In this document: positions 28,686 to 40,004 of the stretch, piece by piece | Layout: every line of letters begins with the position of its first letter | Numbering within the stretch: the first letter of the stretch is position 1 | Assembly (NCBI RefSeq): GCF_921293875.1 | Contig: NZ_CAKLDI010000001.1 | Coordinates: 836,475 to 900,474, forward strand | DNA from: Vibrio stylophorae | GTDB lineage: Bacteria; Pseudomonadota; Gammaproteobacteria; Enterobacterales; Vibrionaceae | Direction: 5' to 3' | Length of the DNA stretch: 64,000 bases | The notes under the pieces: generated by a model | Database searches by the model: none | What the model was told of the DNA's origin: nothing | The model's input: only the letters and a program-made list of their open reading frames with translations | Translations under genes and position numbers: made by a program

Positions 28686-29308
28686 TTATTTTTGATGGCG
28701 CGCTTGCAGTACCTGAATCACTTGTTCGAGATTCATCTCTTGATCTTGCAGGAGCACCAACAAATGATAGATGAGATCGGCCGATTCATTGGCGAGCTCT
28801 TCACGATCATTGACGGTTGCAGCCAGCGCCACTTCTACACCTTCTTCACCCACTTTTTGCGCCATACGCTTGGTGCCGCGAGCAAATAGGCTTGCTGTGT
28901 AAGAAGTACTCGCATTGCCGCCTTTACGGCTGGCAAGTAGGGTTTCAAGCTGATACAAAAAGGCCAACTGCGGGGTGGATGCATCGCGCTGCTCCGCCAC
29001 ATCAAAGCAGCTTTCGACACCGGTGTGGCAGGTCGGGCCCACAGGCATAGCAAGTACCAGCAAGGTATCTTGATCGCAATCTAGGCTGATGCTTTGCACT
29101 TGCAGATGATTGCCAGACGCTTCTCCTTTCGTCCACAGGCGATTTTTGCTGCGTGAAAAAAAGGTCACTAACTTTGTTTGCTCAGTTTTTTCCAAGGCTT
29201 CAGGGCTCATATAACCCAGCATCAACACTTTGCCGCTTACAGCATGTTGAATAATGGCGGGGATCAGCCCGTCAACTTTACGCCAGTTAATTTGTTGATT
29301 GAGTGTGC

Positions 29309-29312
<4 letters not shown>
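28686..29312 (-). CDS. hisI: Phosphoribosyl-AMP cyclohydrolase / phosphoribosyl-ATP pyrophosphatase (bifunctional)
   Basis: HisIE catalyses steps 2 and 3 of histidine synthesis. The N-terminal HisI part (about 1-115) has [21 protein letters not shown] split by family spacing, [18 protein letters not shown] and the zinc ligands DCDQD and CHTGVESCF. The C-terminal HisE part (about 116-208) has [13 protein letters not shown] and [17 protein letters not shown]. The ATG overlaps the hisF stop by four bases. Last gene of the his operon. Confidence 0.96.
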
Positions 29313-30810
<1,498 letters not shown>

Positions 30811-31431
30811 TCAGTCAAAGGACAGGGATAAAAAGTTAGCAAGTAGTTGAGCGCCCACTTTGCCAGAGCGCTCAGGGTGAAACTGTACGCCGTAAAAATT
30901 ATTGCGACCCACAGCTGCGCTAAAAGGCTGACCATAATCGCAGCTGGCGATGGTGTAGCGCGGATCCACAGGCATGGCGTAGCTGTGCACAAAATAGAAA
31001 TAGCTCTCGGGTGGGATACCTGCAAAGAGTGGATGATTATCCACAGGTGTCACTGTGTTCCAGCCCATGTGAGGCAGTGGCAAATCACCGGTTTGCATCT
31101 TACGTACTTCACCTTCGCATAGCTCAAGGCAAGTGACTTGGCTATCTCCCTCTTCTGAGAGCATCCCCAGCAGCTGCATGCCCAAACAGATCCCGAGCAG
31201 CGGTTTTTCAACGCGCTTGACCAGCTCAATTAAGTCGCGCTCAGCAAGGTTATTCATCGCTTCTTTGGCGGTGCCTACACCCGGTAATAGCAGCTTATCT
31301 GCCGCGAGTACAACCTCAGGTGCTTTGCTGATGGTGACGTCATAGCCCAAACGTTCAACAGCGTAGCGCACTGAAGCAACATTGGCGCAGCCAGTATCAA
31401 TGATCACCACCTTGGTTTGAGATTGCGTCAT
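30811..31431 (-). CDS. hisH: Imidazole glycerol phosphate synthase glutaminase subunit HisH
   Basis: Class I glutamine amidotransferase that feeds ammonia to HisF. It has 206 residues, with [12 protein letters not shown], the nucleophile elbow GICLGMQLL (catalytic Cys) and the catalytic His-Glu in VQFHPERSG. Its stop is nine bases before hisA, and its start shares a base with the hisB stop. Confidence 0.96.
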   Translation of the reverse strand: MTQSQTKVVIIDTGCANVASVRYAVERLGYDVTISKAPEVVLAADKLLLPGVGTAKEAMNNLAERDLIELVKRVEKPLLGICLGMQLLGMLSEEGDSQVTCLELCEGEVRKMQTGDLPLPHMGWNTVTPVDNHPLFAGIPPESYFYFVHSYAMPVDPRYTIASCDYGQPFSAAVGRNNFYGVQFHPERSGKVGAQLLANFLSLSFD

Positions 31432-32507
31432 TAGAGCACTCCTTTACTACTAGGGAGTTCGTTGCCCTCAACGCGAATGGCTTGGCGCAGAGTGCGACCA
31501 AAGCATTTAAATAGGCTTTCAACCAAGTGATGATCGTTGCTACCTGTGGCACTCAAATGCAGGGTGCAAGCTAGCGCGTCGCTTAGTGAGCGGAAAAAGT
31601 GCGGGGTCATCTCAAGTGCGTATTCACCAATGGCATCACGCGAAAATGGCGCATCAAACACGAGATAAGCTCGACCTGAGAGATCCAAAGCGCATTGCGC
31701 TAAGCATTCATCCATGGGAAGGGTAAAGCCAAAACGGCCAATACCACGCTTATCTCCCAAGGCTTGTTTGAGCGCCTCACCGAGTGCTAGAGCGGTATCT
31801 TCAACGCTGTGGTGATCATCAATATGTAAGTCACCACTTACTTGGCAGTTGAGAGAAAATCCGCCATGGGTGGCGATTTGATCTAGCATGTGGTCAAAAA
31901 ATCCGATCCCAGTACTGATCGCGCTTTGTCCTGGTACATCGAGATTGACGGTGATGGCGATATCGGTTTCCTTGGTGGTGCGGCGCACCGAGGCAATGCG
32001 AGGTTGGGTGGTGAGGTCGGCCAGAATCTCTGGCCAGCCCATGCCATCGCGATTGTATTGAATGCCGCGAATGGCCATATTTTCAGCAAGCTGTAAGTCA
32101 GTTTGGCGATCACCAATCACTGCTGAGTGGCGAAAATCCACTTTACCTTGCTGTAGATAGTCTTTGACCAAGCCCAGTTTGGGTTTGCGGCAACTGCAGT
32201 TGTCGCCATCAAAGTGCGGACAGATCAACACATCATCAAAACGCACACCTTGCGACTCAAAAATCTGCATCATCAGATTGTGCGGCCCATCAAAATCGGC
32301 TTGTGGGTAGCTGTCGGTGCCCAAACCATCTTGGTTGGTGACCATCACTAAGCGATAGCCTGCATTTTGCAAAGCTAACAGTGCTGGGATCACTTGCGGC
32401 TCAAGTGCAAGCTTGTCAAATCGGTCAACTTGAAAATCAACCGGTGGCTCTTCTATTAGGGTGCCATCTCGGTCGATAAATAGAATTTTTTGTGCAGATT
32501 GGCTCAT
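31431..32507 (-). CDS. hisB: Histidinol-phosphatase / imidazoleglycerol-phosphate dehydratase (bifunctional)
   Basis: A 358-residue fusion for steps 6 and 8. The N-terminal HAD phosphatase (about 1-165) has [12 protein letters not shown] (two catalytic Asp), TNQDGLG, the zinc loop [15 protein letters not shown] and [11 protein letters not shown]. The C-terminal dehydratase (about 166-358) has [26 protein letters not shown] and the Mn-binding [10 protein letters not shown]. This fusion is typical of gamma-proteobacteria. An 89-base gap separates it from hisC, the largest in the operon. Confidence 0.97.
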   Translation of the reverse strand: MSQSAQKILFIDRDGTLIEEPPVDFQVDRFDKLALEPQVIPALLALQNAGYRLVMVTNQDGLGTDSYPQADFDGPHNLMMQIFESQGVRFDDVLICPHFDGDNCSCRKPKLGLVKDYLQQGKVDFRHSAVIGDRQTDLQLAENMAIRGIQYNRDGMGWPEILADLTTQPRIASVRRTTKETDIAITVNLDVPGQSAISTGIGFFDHMLDQIATHGGFSLNCQVSGDLHIDDHHSVEDTALALGEALKQALGDKRGIGRFGFTLPMDECLAQCALDLSGRAYLVFDAPFSRDAIGEYALEMTPHFFRSLSDALACTLHLSATGSNDHHLVESLFKCFGRTLRQAIRVEGNELPSSKGVL

Positions 32508-32596
32508 ATTTTCATACCTTGAAAACCATCTTCATTCAGGCTGCGAATGATTGCAGCCTGTCCTTGAATGTTTGCTTCAACAGCAAAAAAACTTGT

Positions 32597-33658
32597 TTAG
32601 GCGTTGACGCACTGGGTTTGATAAAACCCTTGAATCGCAGTGAGTGTTCGCTCACATTCTTGGCGATTACCGATACTGATGCGAATGGCATCTTTGACCG
32701 GTGAGCGGCGCAAAATGATCCCTTGATGCCAGAGTGCATCAAACAGTGCGTCGCCTTGGTCAAAATGGATCAGTAGATAGTTGCCCATCCCGGTATTTAC
32801 GCGAGCCTGTGGCATCGCTTCTAGCGCTTGCTTGAGCCAGTTGCGATTGTCATTGAGGGTACGCATCTCTTGGCGCATTCGCGCAAGGCCTTGGCTTGAG
32901 AGTGCCTGACAAGCGATATCGGTGACTGGCACTGGCATGGGATAGGGCGCAATGACCTTGAGCAGCATCTCAATCACATTGGGATTGGCGAGGGTAAAGC
33001 CGCAGCGCAAACCCGCCAGAGCAAAGGCTTTAGATAGGGTGCGTAGGATCACCAGATTGTCATATTGATCTAAAAGCGTTGCCATGGATTGGTCGAGACA
33101 AAAATCGATATAGGCTTCATCCACTACCACCAGTGCTTGGTTGGCGCAGGCTTGCAATATGCGCTCAATCGCTGCGCGATCAATCAGGTTGCCCGTTGGG
33201 TTATTGGGCGAGCAGATAAAAACCAGTTTGACCTGATCAAGGTTTGCCAAAATAGCGCTTTCATCGAGTTGCCAATCATCGGTGAGTGGTATCACTACTT
33301 CACCAATGCCAGCGGTTTCAGCGCAGATGCGATACATGCCATAGGTCGGCGGGCAATAGAGAATTTTTTCGCCGGCCTCACAGAAGGTGCGCACCAGTAG
33401 CTCGATCCCTTCATCGGCACCGCGCGAGACCAAGGTTTGTTCACTGCGAACGCCAGCATATTGGGCGTAGGCATCAATTAGCGGTTGCGGCTGACATTCG
33501 CTATAACGGTTGAGGCGCGCGCAGTCGATTTGATAATCGTGAACAAAGGGCGATTCATTGGCATTGAGCCAAACATCGCCACTGCCGCCGAGGCGACGCG
33601 CTGACAAATAGGGGGTTAACGCTTGTACATTTTTACGGGCAAGTTGCTCAATACTCAT
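32597..33658 (-). CDS. hisC: Histidinol-phosphate aminotransferase
   Basis: PLP enzyme of step 7. The 353-residue chain has [36 protein letters not shown] and the PLP-lysine motif [15 protein letters not shown]. It ends at [10 protein letters not shown], near the usual length. The TAA at 32597-32599 is followed in the same frame by 29 more sense codons that end overlapping the hisB start codon; the natural end is therefore worth checking. The start overlaps the hisD stop (ATGA). Confidence 0.95.
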   Translation of the reverse strand: MSIEQLARKNVQALTPYLSARRLGGSGDVWLNANESPFVHDYQIDCARLNRYSECQPQPLIDAYAQYAGVRSEQTLVSRGADEGIELLVRTFCEAGEKILYCPPTYGMYRICAETAGIGEVVIPLTDDWQLDESAILANLDQVKLVFICSPNNPTGNLIDRAAIERILQACANQALVVVDEAYIDFCLDQSMATLLDQYDNLVILRTLSKAFALAGLRCGFTLANPNVIEMLLKVIAPYPMPVPVTDIACQALSSQGLARMRQEMRTLNDNRNWLKQALEAMPQARVNTGMGNYLLIHFDQGDALFDALWHQGIILRRSPVKDAIRISIGNRQECERTLTAIQGFYQTQCVNA

Positions 33659-34995
33659 GCTGGCATCTCCTGCATCGCTTGATTTTTTAGCGCTTCGACG
33701 CGAATGGTTACTGCGCGTTTGTGCGCATCGAGCGTTTCAGCATCTGCGATGGTGGCGACGGTGTCTGCAATGGCCAGTAAGCCTTGCGGGCTGAGCTCTT
33801 GCACTGTCATACGTTTGCTAAAATCAGCCAAACCAAGGCTGGAGTAGGTGCGGGTATAACCATAGGTTGGCAGTACGTGGTTGGTGCCCGAGGCATAGTC
33901 ACCCACGGACTCTGGCGACCAGCGACCAAGGAAGATTGAGCCTGCGTTATCTAAATCCACGAGGAGGGCGCGTGGATCTTCGGTTTGTACAATCAAGTGC
34001 TCAGGACCGTAGAGATTGGAGATGGCCACGCATTGCGCCAGACTTTCGGTTTCAATTAGCACACTTTCACTGAGCGCTTTACGGGCGATGTCGTTGCGCG
34101 ACAAGGTTGCAAGTTGACGCGCCACGGCTTCACGTACGGCATTGCATTGCGCTGCACTTGGGGTAACCAAGACCACTTGCGAGTCAGGGCCGTGCTCGGC
34201 TTGGCTGAGCAAGTCAGCGGCAATAAAGTCAGGATTGGCTTTGTCATCGGCAATCACTAGCACTTCAGAGGGGCCTGCTGGCATATCAATGGCCGAGCCG
34301 TAAAAATCATTGCTCACTTGGCGTTTGGCTTCGGTTACGAAGGCGTTACCTGGGCCAAAAATCTTGTCCACTTTGCTGACGCTGTCGGTGCCATAGGCCA
34401 TAGCGGCGATGGCTTGCGCGCCGCCGAGCTGGTAAACCGCATCAATATTGCAAAGTTTGGCGACATACAAAATTTCATCAGCGATGGGGGGTGGCGAGCA
34501 CAACACCACGCGCTGACAACCGGCGATTTGCGCCGGAATACCAAGCATCAATACCGTTGAAGGCAGTGGCGCACTGCCGCCCGGAATATAAAGACCGACG
34601 CGGTTAATTGGGCGTGTTACTTGTTCGCAGACCACGCCCGGCTGGGTTTCAACTTGCACCACTTTCGGTTTTTGTGCTTGGTGAAATTTAGAAATATTGG
34701 CATAGGCGGCTTGCAGCGCGTGCTTCATGGTATCGCTTAAACGTGCTTCGGCAGCATCCAATTCAGTGCGGAGCAGTTCAATGCTCTCAAGATTGACACG
34801 ATCAAATTTTGCAGTGAGCGCTTTAAGCGCTGCATCACCTTGGTTGCGAACTTGGCTGATCACATCTTTGACCGCCGATTCAATAGACGCGCCTTGGTTA
34901 ATGGCTGGGCGAGCTAGTACAGCTTGGCGCTCATCGGCATTGAGTGCTTGCCATTGAACTTGTTTCATCGAGATTGGGGCAATGGTGGTTTCCAT
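33655..34995 (-). CDS. hisD: Histidinol dehydrogenase
   Basis: Zinc enzyme for the last two steps, histidinol to histidine with NAD+. It has 446 residues, slightly longer than E. coli HisD (434) because of the N-terminal [14 protein letters not shown] part. Family motifs are [20 protein letters not shown], the [12 protein letters not shown] strand, [14 protein letters not shown] and [12 protein letters not shown] before the ATG at 34995 supports the longer start; an internal ATG (34965) is possible. The overlap with hisC is four bases. Confidence 0.96.
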   Translation of the reverse strand: METTIAPISMKQVQWQALNADERQAVLARPAINQGASIESAVKDVISQVRNQGDAALKALTAKFDRVNLESIELLRTELDAAEARLSDTMKHALQAAYANISKFHQAQKPKVVQVETQPGVVCEQVTRPINRVGLYIPGGSAPLPSTVLMLGIPAQIAGCQRVVLCSPPPIADEILYVAKLCNIDAVYQLGGAQAIAAMAYGTDSVSKVDKIFGPGNAFVTEAKRQVSNDFYGSAIDMPAGPSEVLVIADDKANPDFIAADLLSQAEHGPDSQVVLVTPSAAQCNAVREAVARQLATLSRNDIARKALSESVLIETESLAQCVAISNLYGPEHLIVQTEDPRALLVDLDNAGSIFLGRWSPESVGDYASGTNHVLPTYGYTRTYSSLGLADFSKRMTVQELSPQGLLAIADTVATIADAETLDAHKRAVTIRVEALKNQAMQEMPA

Positions 34996-35000
34996 GATGC

Positions 35001-35897
35001 TTACTCCATCATCTTTTCAATTGGCAGCACCAAAATGGCGCTTGCGCCTAGGGCTTTGAGCTGTTCCATGGTTTCCCAGAACAGGTTTTCTGCACTGACG
35101 GTGTGCACGGCAACGCGCTGTTTATCGTGGGCAAGGGTGAGTACGGTTGGGTCTTCGCTGCCAGGTAGTAGGGAGATGATCTCTTCAAGGCGATCCGTTG
35201 GCGCATGCAGCATGATGTATTTCGATTCTTTGGCTTGTGTTACGCCTTGAATACGCGTGAGCAGGCGCTCGATAAGTTGCGTTTTCTCTGGGCTAAATTC
35301 ACCCGCACGTTGAATCAGCGCGGCTTTAGAGCGAAAGATAGTCTCGACTTCTTTGAGGCCATTGGCCACTAGGGTTGCGCCTGTCGAAACCAGGTCACAA
35401 ATGGCATCAGCCAACCCTGCGCGCGGTGCAACTTCCACTGAGCCGGTGAGCATACAGGTGCTAAATGGAATATTTTGTTCGTCCATATAGCGCTTAAGCA
35501 AGTGCGGGTAGGTGGTGGCGATGCGCTGTCCGGCCAGATCTTGCGGGCCGTTATAGTCTAAGTCTTGGTCGATGGCGATGGACAAGCGACAGCCACCAAA
35601 ATCAAGGCGACGCAGTTTGACATAGTCATTGTTGACGCCAAGCGCCCTGCGATCGAGATAGACCTCTTCCAGCTCATTTTCGCCGATAAAACCGAGGTCA
35701 ACTACGCCATCCATAATCAGGCCTGGAATATCATCATCACGAACCAAAAGAAGGTCGATTGGCATATTTTCAGCGTGCGCAATAAGGCGCTCACCCATCA
35801 GGTTGATTTTCACACCGCAGCGTTTAAGTAACTCTTTACATTCGGTGCTGAGGCGGCCTTTCTTTTGAATCGCAATTCTCAGGCGTTGTGTTTCCAT
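35001..35897 (-). CDS. hisG: ATP phosphoribosyltransferase (long form)
   Basis: First, feedback-inhibited step of histidine synthesis. The 298-residue length, with a C-terminal ACT-like regulatory domain (about 225-298), marks the long form that does not need HisZ. It starts [19 protein letters not shown]. The PRPP loop appears in the [17 protein letters not shown] region. It is the first structural gene after the leader and attenuator and ends five bases before hisD. Confidence 0.97.
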   Translation of the reverse strand: METQRLRIAIQKKGRLSTECKELLKRCGVKINLMGERLIAHAENMPIDLLLVRDDDIPGLIMDGVVDLGFIGENELEEVYLDRRALGVNNDYVKLRRLDFGGCRLSIAIDQDLDYNGPQDLAGQRIATTYPHLLKRYMDEQNIPFSTCMLTGSVEVAPRAGLADAICDLVSTGATLVANGLKEVETIFRSKAALIQRAGEFSPEKTQLIERLLTRIQGVTQAKESKYIMLHAPTDRLEEIISLLPGSEDPTVLTLAHDKQRVAVHTVSAENLFWETMEQLKALGASAILVLPIEKMME

Positions 35898-35923
35898 GTG
35901 TTGATTTCCCTATGCCCTAAATT

Positions 35924-35953
35924 AAAAAACCCTTGGAAGAGAGCTTCCAAGGG
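35924..35953 (-). terminator. Histidine operon attenuator terminator
   Basis: On the minus strand CCCTTGGAAG-CTCT-CTTCCAAGGG forms a perfect 10-base-pair stem followed by TTTTTT. It lies between the leader peptide and hisG, as in enterobacterial his attenuators. The hairpin CTGGAAG/CTTCCGG upstream (about 35981-36003) shares GGAAG/CTTCC segments and can compete with it. Confidence 0.9.
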
Positions 35954-36026
35954 TATCGATTGGGTTTGTCCTTTATACCACCGGAAGCTTTGTTATCTTC
36001 CAGTCAGAACGTATCCTCCCGAAAGA

Positions 36027-36074
36027 CTACTCAGGATGATGATGGTGATGAATGACCATTGAGAGAATACGCAT
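36027..36074 (-). CDS. hisL: His operon leader peptide
   Basis: A 15-residue frame reading MRILSMVIHHHHHPE and stopping at TAG has five consecutive histidine codons (CAT CAC CAT CAT CAT). AGGAT lies eight bases before the ATG. Scarce charged tRNA-His would stall the ribosome here and favour the antiterminator over the terminator at 35924-35953. An internal ATG at 36059 would give a 10-residue version. Confidence 0.92.
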   Translation of the reverse strand: MRILSMVIHHHHHPE

Positions 36075-36414
36075 AATTAATCCTACTAAATCCATTAGTG
36101 GCGCGTGTTGTGAACACGCTTGCTTCACTGCTGCTTTTCATCTGTGAAAAGACTTGAGGCTTCAAATTAACCAAGTGTTGTACAGAATGCAACCCCATTC
36201 TTGATGATTTTTTATCTTTTTATTTGACGCATCAAAACTGAATTAGAATGCTGAAAATACAGGTTATGCTACTGAATTAGATATATTTTAGTTGATTATT
36301 CCGGTAATTAAATTTAGCCAGTTAAAGATAGGGTTAAATTTTAATTTCATAAAAAAACGCGCTATCTATTGAGCGCGTTTTTCAATTTATTTTATCGCTA
36401 ATGACGATGAAAAA
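36075..36414 (-). promoter_or_regulatory. his promoter region and end of yciI
   Basis: 340 bases without a gene. It holds a 7-base-pair inverted repeat GCGTGTT-GTG-AACACGC (36103-36119) 30 bases before hisL, and the yciI terminator at 36351-36382. The his promoter must lie between, but I find no convincing -35/-10 pair. Confidence 0.4.
36351..36382 (-). terminator. Intrinsic terminator after yciI
   Basis: Read on the minus strand, AAAAACGCGCTC-AATAGATA-GCGCGTTTTTTT gives a GC-rich stem and a seven-T tail, 33 bases after the yciI stop. Confidence 0.82.
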
Positions 36415-36711
36415 TTAAAAGACCTGCTTAAAGGGTTTGACGATGACCTGTGCATAAACACCGGCATCGACATAAGGGTCTGCATCTGCCCAAGCTTGTG
36501 CGTCACTCAGAGAGTCAAATTTTGCGATCACGGTTGAGCCCGTAAAGCCAGCCTCACCCGGATTATCACTGTCAATGGCGGGCATTGGGCCAGCAACAAG
36601 CAAACGGTCTTCTGCTTTGAGCGCTTCAAGGCGTGCAAGGTGTGCTGGGCGTGCTTGCTGGCGCAATGGCAAGCTGTTGTCGATATCTTGAGAAAAAATC
36701 ACGTACCACAT
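36415..36711 (-). CDS. yciI: YciI-family protein
   Basis: A 98-residue YCII-domain protein (ferredoxin-like alpha+beta). [30 protein letters not shown] and GGP-like VAGPMPAI with the conserved His-Asp pair match E. coli YciI. A role in degradative metabolism has been proposed but is not proven. AGGAG eight bases before ATG 36711 decides the start; an in-frame ATG at 36732 overlaps that site and is unlikely. It follows yciA and yciB, as in E. coli but without tonB between them. Confidence 0.88.
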   Translation of the reverse strand: MWYVIFSQDIDNSLPLRQQARPAHLARLEALKAEDRLLVAGPMPAIDSDNPGEAGFTGSTVIAKFDSLSDAQAWADADPYVDAGVYAQVIVKPFKQVF

Positions 36712-36743
36712 GGTACATCTCCTTTGAGTCATTAAGTAAAGCG

Positions 36744-37151
36744 CTAGCGTGGAACGCGGCGCGGTTTGCCATCTTTATCGACAGCAACATAGTGGAAAAT
36801 GGCGCTGCATACTTTACGGCGCTCACCAACGCGGTCGGCATGAACAGGTTTGACCCAAACTTCTAAGTCAATGGTCATGGAGCTGTTACCAATTTTGCTG
36901 CAATCGCCATAGCAGCAGACTACATCACCGACGCTCACTGGCGCGATAAATTGAATCTGGCTTACTGAGGCGGTGACAATGCGACCATGGGATATCTCTT
37001 TGGCGAGCACGCCGCCAGCTAAATCAAGCTGGGACATGATCCATCCACCAAAAATATCGCCCGCAGCATTGGTATCTGCCGGCATGGCGAGGGTGCGAAG
37101 TAATAGTTGGCCGCGAGGCACACTGTTGTCGAGGGCAATGTCTGTCATCAA
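36744..37151 (-). CDS. yciA: Acyl-CoA thioesterase YciA (hot-dog fold)
   Basis: Hydrolyses acyl-CoA thioesters in the cytoplasm. The 135-residue protein has the hot-dog motif [17 protein letters not shown] with the catalytic Asp/Asn region ([13 protein letters not shown]) and [19 protein letters not shown]. Two ATG codons in a row open the frame (37151 or 37148). It lies nine bases after yciB. Confidence 0.93.
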   Translation of the reverse strand: MMTDIALDNSVPRGQLLLRTLAMPADTNAAGDIFGGWIMSQLDLAGGVLAKEISHGRIVTASVSQIQFIAPVSVGDVVCCYGDCSKIGNSSMTIDLEVWVKPVHADRVGERRKVCSAIFHYVAVDKDGKPRRVPR

Positions 37152-37160
37152 TATGAACTT

Positions 37161-37715
37161 TTATTCCGATTCGGGCGTTTTAGGCTCTTCTTCTTTAGGC
37201 ATATATTTAAACATATAGACGCCTGAGAGAATGGTAAAAACAAAGGTAGCAATGAGCAAGCCAAAGACCTTGAAATTTACCCAAACGTCAGTCGGTAGAT
37301 GAAACGCGATATACACGTTGAGCACGGCGCAGATAGAGAAAAATCCGGTCCAAGCCAAGTTTAAATTGCGCCAAACAAATTCAGGTAGGGTGATCTCTTT
37401 GCCAAGCATCGCTTTGACAACAGGTTTACCCATTAACTGAGAGCCTAGCAGTACCACGGCAAACAGCGCATAGACAATGGTCACTTTCCATTTAATAAAG
37501 TCTTCATCTTGTAGATAGATGGTTAAGCCACCAAACACCGCAACCATGGCAAAGGTGATGAGGTGCATTTTTTCTACTTTGCGATATTTCCACCACATAA
37601 AGGCGATCTGAAAAGGGATCGCAACAATCAGCGCCATGGTGGCAACATAGATATCGTGCGTTTTATACAGCACAAAGAAGATAATCAGAGGAATAAAGTC
37701 GATCAGTTGTTTCAT
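37161..37715 (-). CDS. yciB: Intracellular septation protein A (YciB)
   Basis: Inner-membrane protein of 184 residues with five to six helices. [18 protein letters not shown] and [24 protein letters not shown] (read in two parts) are diagnostic of YciB/IspZ. In E. coli it contributes to envelope integrity and septation together with other division proteins. First gene of a yciB-yciA-yciI operon; divergent from ptrB. Confidence 0.94.
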   Translation of the reverse strand: MKQLIDFIPLIIFFVLYKTHDIYVATMALIVAIPFQIAFMWWKYRKVEKMHLITFAMVAVFGGLTIYLQDEDFIKWKVTIVYALFAVVLLGSQLMGKPVVKAMLGKEITLPEFVWRNLNLAWTGFFSICAVLNVYIAFHLPTDVWVNFKVFGLLIATFVFTILSGVYMFKYMPKEEEPKTPESE

Positions 37716-37855
37716 GGGCTAGGCCTTCTTAATAAGTTGGCATTAGTCTACTCAAATTGTATTTTCACTCAACTCTACACTGTTAGCAGTTGTATCCTGG
37801 TCCGATTTTTCCTCTATAATCCACTCAATTCAAGGACGCACAAAAGTCGACTGCT

Positions 37856-39931
37856 ATGATCCCGCCAAAAGCCAAACAACAGATCACCCAACTCACCGCG
37901 CACGGTATAACCCGTGAAGATGAATATTATTGGCTGCGTGATCTGGACGATGATGTCGATGTACGTCGTCATCTTGAAGCGGAAAATACCTATACCAAGC
38001 AAGTGCTTGCTCATACTCAGCTGTTGCAAGCGCAGCTTTATCAAGAGATGCGTAGCCGTATCTGCGAAGAGACACAAACCGTACCCGCGCAGTGGGGACG
38101 TTTTGTTTACTACCAGCAATATATTGAAGGGAAAGAGTATCCCATTCACTGTCGCCGCTTATTTCATGATGAGCAAGCGCCAGTGGAAGTCTTTTTGGAT
38201 GAAAATGAACTCGCCGAAGGTCATCGCTATTTTGATTTAGCTGCCTTTGATATCAGCCCAGATCATCGCTGGCTTGCTTATGTAGTGGATACTGAGGGCG
38301 ATGAGCGCTATCAGCTGCGCTTTATCGATTTAGACCAAAAAGTGCCTGTGGATGTGGTCATCGATGCTGTGGATGTCACCTTGGCTTGGCTCAATGACAA
38401 TCAAACGCTGGCCTATGTCGAACTTGATGATAACAATCGCCCTGTAGGGGTGAAAACCCATACTTTGGGTCTGCCTGCCTGTGATGATCCTTGGCTCTAT
38501 CGCGAGAAAAGCGAAGGGCAGTATTTTGTCTCCGTGGATAAAACCCAGGATGAAAAATACCTGATGATCGACTCAGGTGGTGCAGTCAGTGGCGAGTGCT
38601 ATTGGCTCGATGCCAATGAGATCAACAGCAAACCGCAGCGTTTGTATCCGCGAGAAGCGGGTCATGAGTATTATTTGGATCATCATGATGGTTACTTTTA
38701 TCTGCAAAGTAACCGCCATCATGCCAATTTTGGTGTGTATCGCGTGCCCGTGGCCGATCCCAATGCTGTGTGGGAGTGTGTGATTGAGCCAAGTGATCAG
38801 CGTTTGATCACCGGTTTTATCTGCTTTAAGCGCTTTTTAGCCATTAGTTATATGGAAAATGGTCTGCCCGGTATTAGCTTGCTGGTGGATTATCAAATTG
38901 AGCGTCCTTTGGCGTTTCAGCAGGCCGCCTATACCTGCGCCATTGGTGAAAACCATGCTTACGACACATTAACTCTGCGTTATGTGTACGCTTCCTTTAC
39001 CACGCCGACCAGTATCTATGAGTACGATTTGGTGACCGGCGAGCATCGCTTACTCAAACAAGAGCCAGTGCCGCACTTTGATGCCAGCCAATACCAAGTG
39101 GCGCGATTGATGGCGGCCAGTGATGATGGCACCTTGATTCCAGTGAGTGTGCTGCATCATCAACAGACGGCTATTGATGGGCAGGCGCCACTGCTGCTCT
39201 ATGGTTATGGTGCTTATGGCGTGAGTATCAAACCGGACTTTCATCGTAATGTGCTGTCTTTAGTAGATCGCGGTTTTATCTTTGCCATTGCCCATGTGCG
39301 TGGTGGTTCAACCATGGGGCGTCATTGGTATGAGCAGGGTAAATTTGAGTATAAACAAAATAGTTTTCTCGATTTTAATGCCTGTGCTCGATATTTAACG
39401 GCGCAAGGCTACGGCGATCGTCACGGAATCACTGCATTAGGCGGCAGTGCGGGTGGTTTGTTGGTGACGGCTGCGGCTAATTTAGCGCCGAATCTATATC
39501 GCGCTGTGGTGGCTGAAGTGCCTTTTGTCGATGTACTCACCACCATGTTGGATGAGGATTTACCGCTGACAAAATTGGAATATGAAGAGTGGGGCAATCC
39601 GCAGACGCTTGCGGCCTATCAGTGGATAGCTGCCTATTCGCCCTATGACAATATTCCAAATGGGCATTATCCAGATCTATTGCTCACCGCTGGTCTGTCG
39701 GATCCGCGCGTGACCTATTGGGAGCCGGCAAAGTTTGCCTTGCGCGCCCGCGATCGTCTTGATTCAAATGTGACTGTGTTGCTGCATACGCAGATGGAAG
39801 CAGGGCACAGCGGCGCATCAGGTCGTTTTAGTTATCTCTACGAAGAGGCGATGCAATACGCCTTTATTTTAAGTCGTTATCCTGAGCGAGAAACAATACA
39901 GACTCGCGCATCTATGGTGTCTGAGTTTTAA
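37856..39931 (+). CDS. ptrB: Oligopeptidase B (prolyl-oligopeptidase family S9A)
   Basis: Serine peptidase that cleaves short peptides after Arg and Lys. The 691-residue protein has an N-terminal beta-propeller (about 70-400) and a C-terminal alpha/beta-hydrolase. The nucleophile is in ALGGSAGGLL; the Asp is in GLSDPRV; the His is in MEAGHSGASG. REDEYYWLRDLDD near the N-terminus and VRGGSTMGRHWYEQGK are family signatures. ATG 37856 is the first in-frame methionine. No operon partner: a 73-base gap precedes the next gene. Confidence 0.95.
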   Translation: MIPPKAKQQITQLTAHGITREDEYYWLRDLDDDVDVRRHLEAENTYTKQVLAHTQLLQAQLYQEMRSRICEETQTVPAQWGRFVYYQQYIEGKEYPIHCRRLFHDEQAPVEVFLDENELAEGHRYFDLAAFDISPDHRWLAYVVDTEGDERYQLRFIDLDQKVPVDVVIDAVDVTLAWLNDNQTLAYVELDDNNRPVGVKTHTLGLPACDDPWLYREKSEGQYFVSVDKTQDEKYLMIDSGGAVSGECYWLDANEINSKPQRLYPREAGHEYYLDHHDGYFYLQSNRHHANFGVYRVPVADPNAVWECVIEPSDQRLITGFICFKRFLAISYMENGLPGISLLVDYQIERPLAFQQAAYTCAIGENHAYDTLTLRYVYASFTTPTSIYEYDLVTGEHRLLKQEPVPHFDASQYQVARLMAASDDGTLIPVSVLHHQQTAIDGQAPLLLYGYGAYGVSIKPDFHRNVLSLVDRGFIFAIAHVRGGSTMGRHWYEQGKFEYKQNSFLDFNACARYLTAQGYGDRHGITALGGSAGGLLVTAAANLAPNLYRAVVAEVPFVDVLTTMLDEDLPLTKLEYEEWGNPQTLAAYQWIAAYSPYDNIPNGHYPDLLLTAGLSDPRVTYWEPAKFALRARDRLDSNVTVLLHTQMEAGHSGASGRFSYLYEEAMQYAFILSRYPERETIQTRASMVSEF

Positions 39932-40004
39932 TATAAATATATGATTTATATTATTTTTGTTTTTTCGTGATATTCTTTCATCACTCAATCAAGGAGTGTG
40001 AGTG

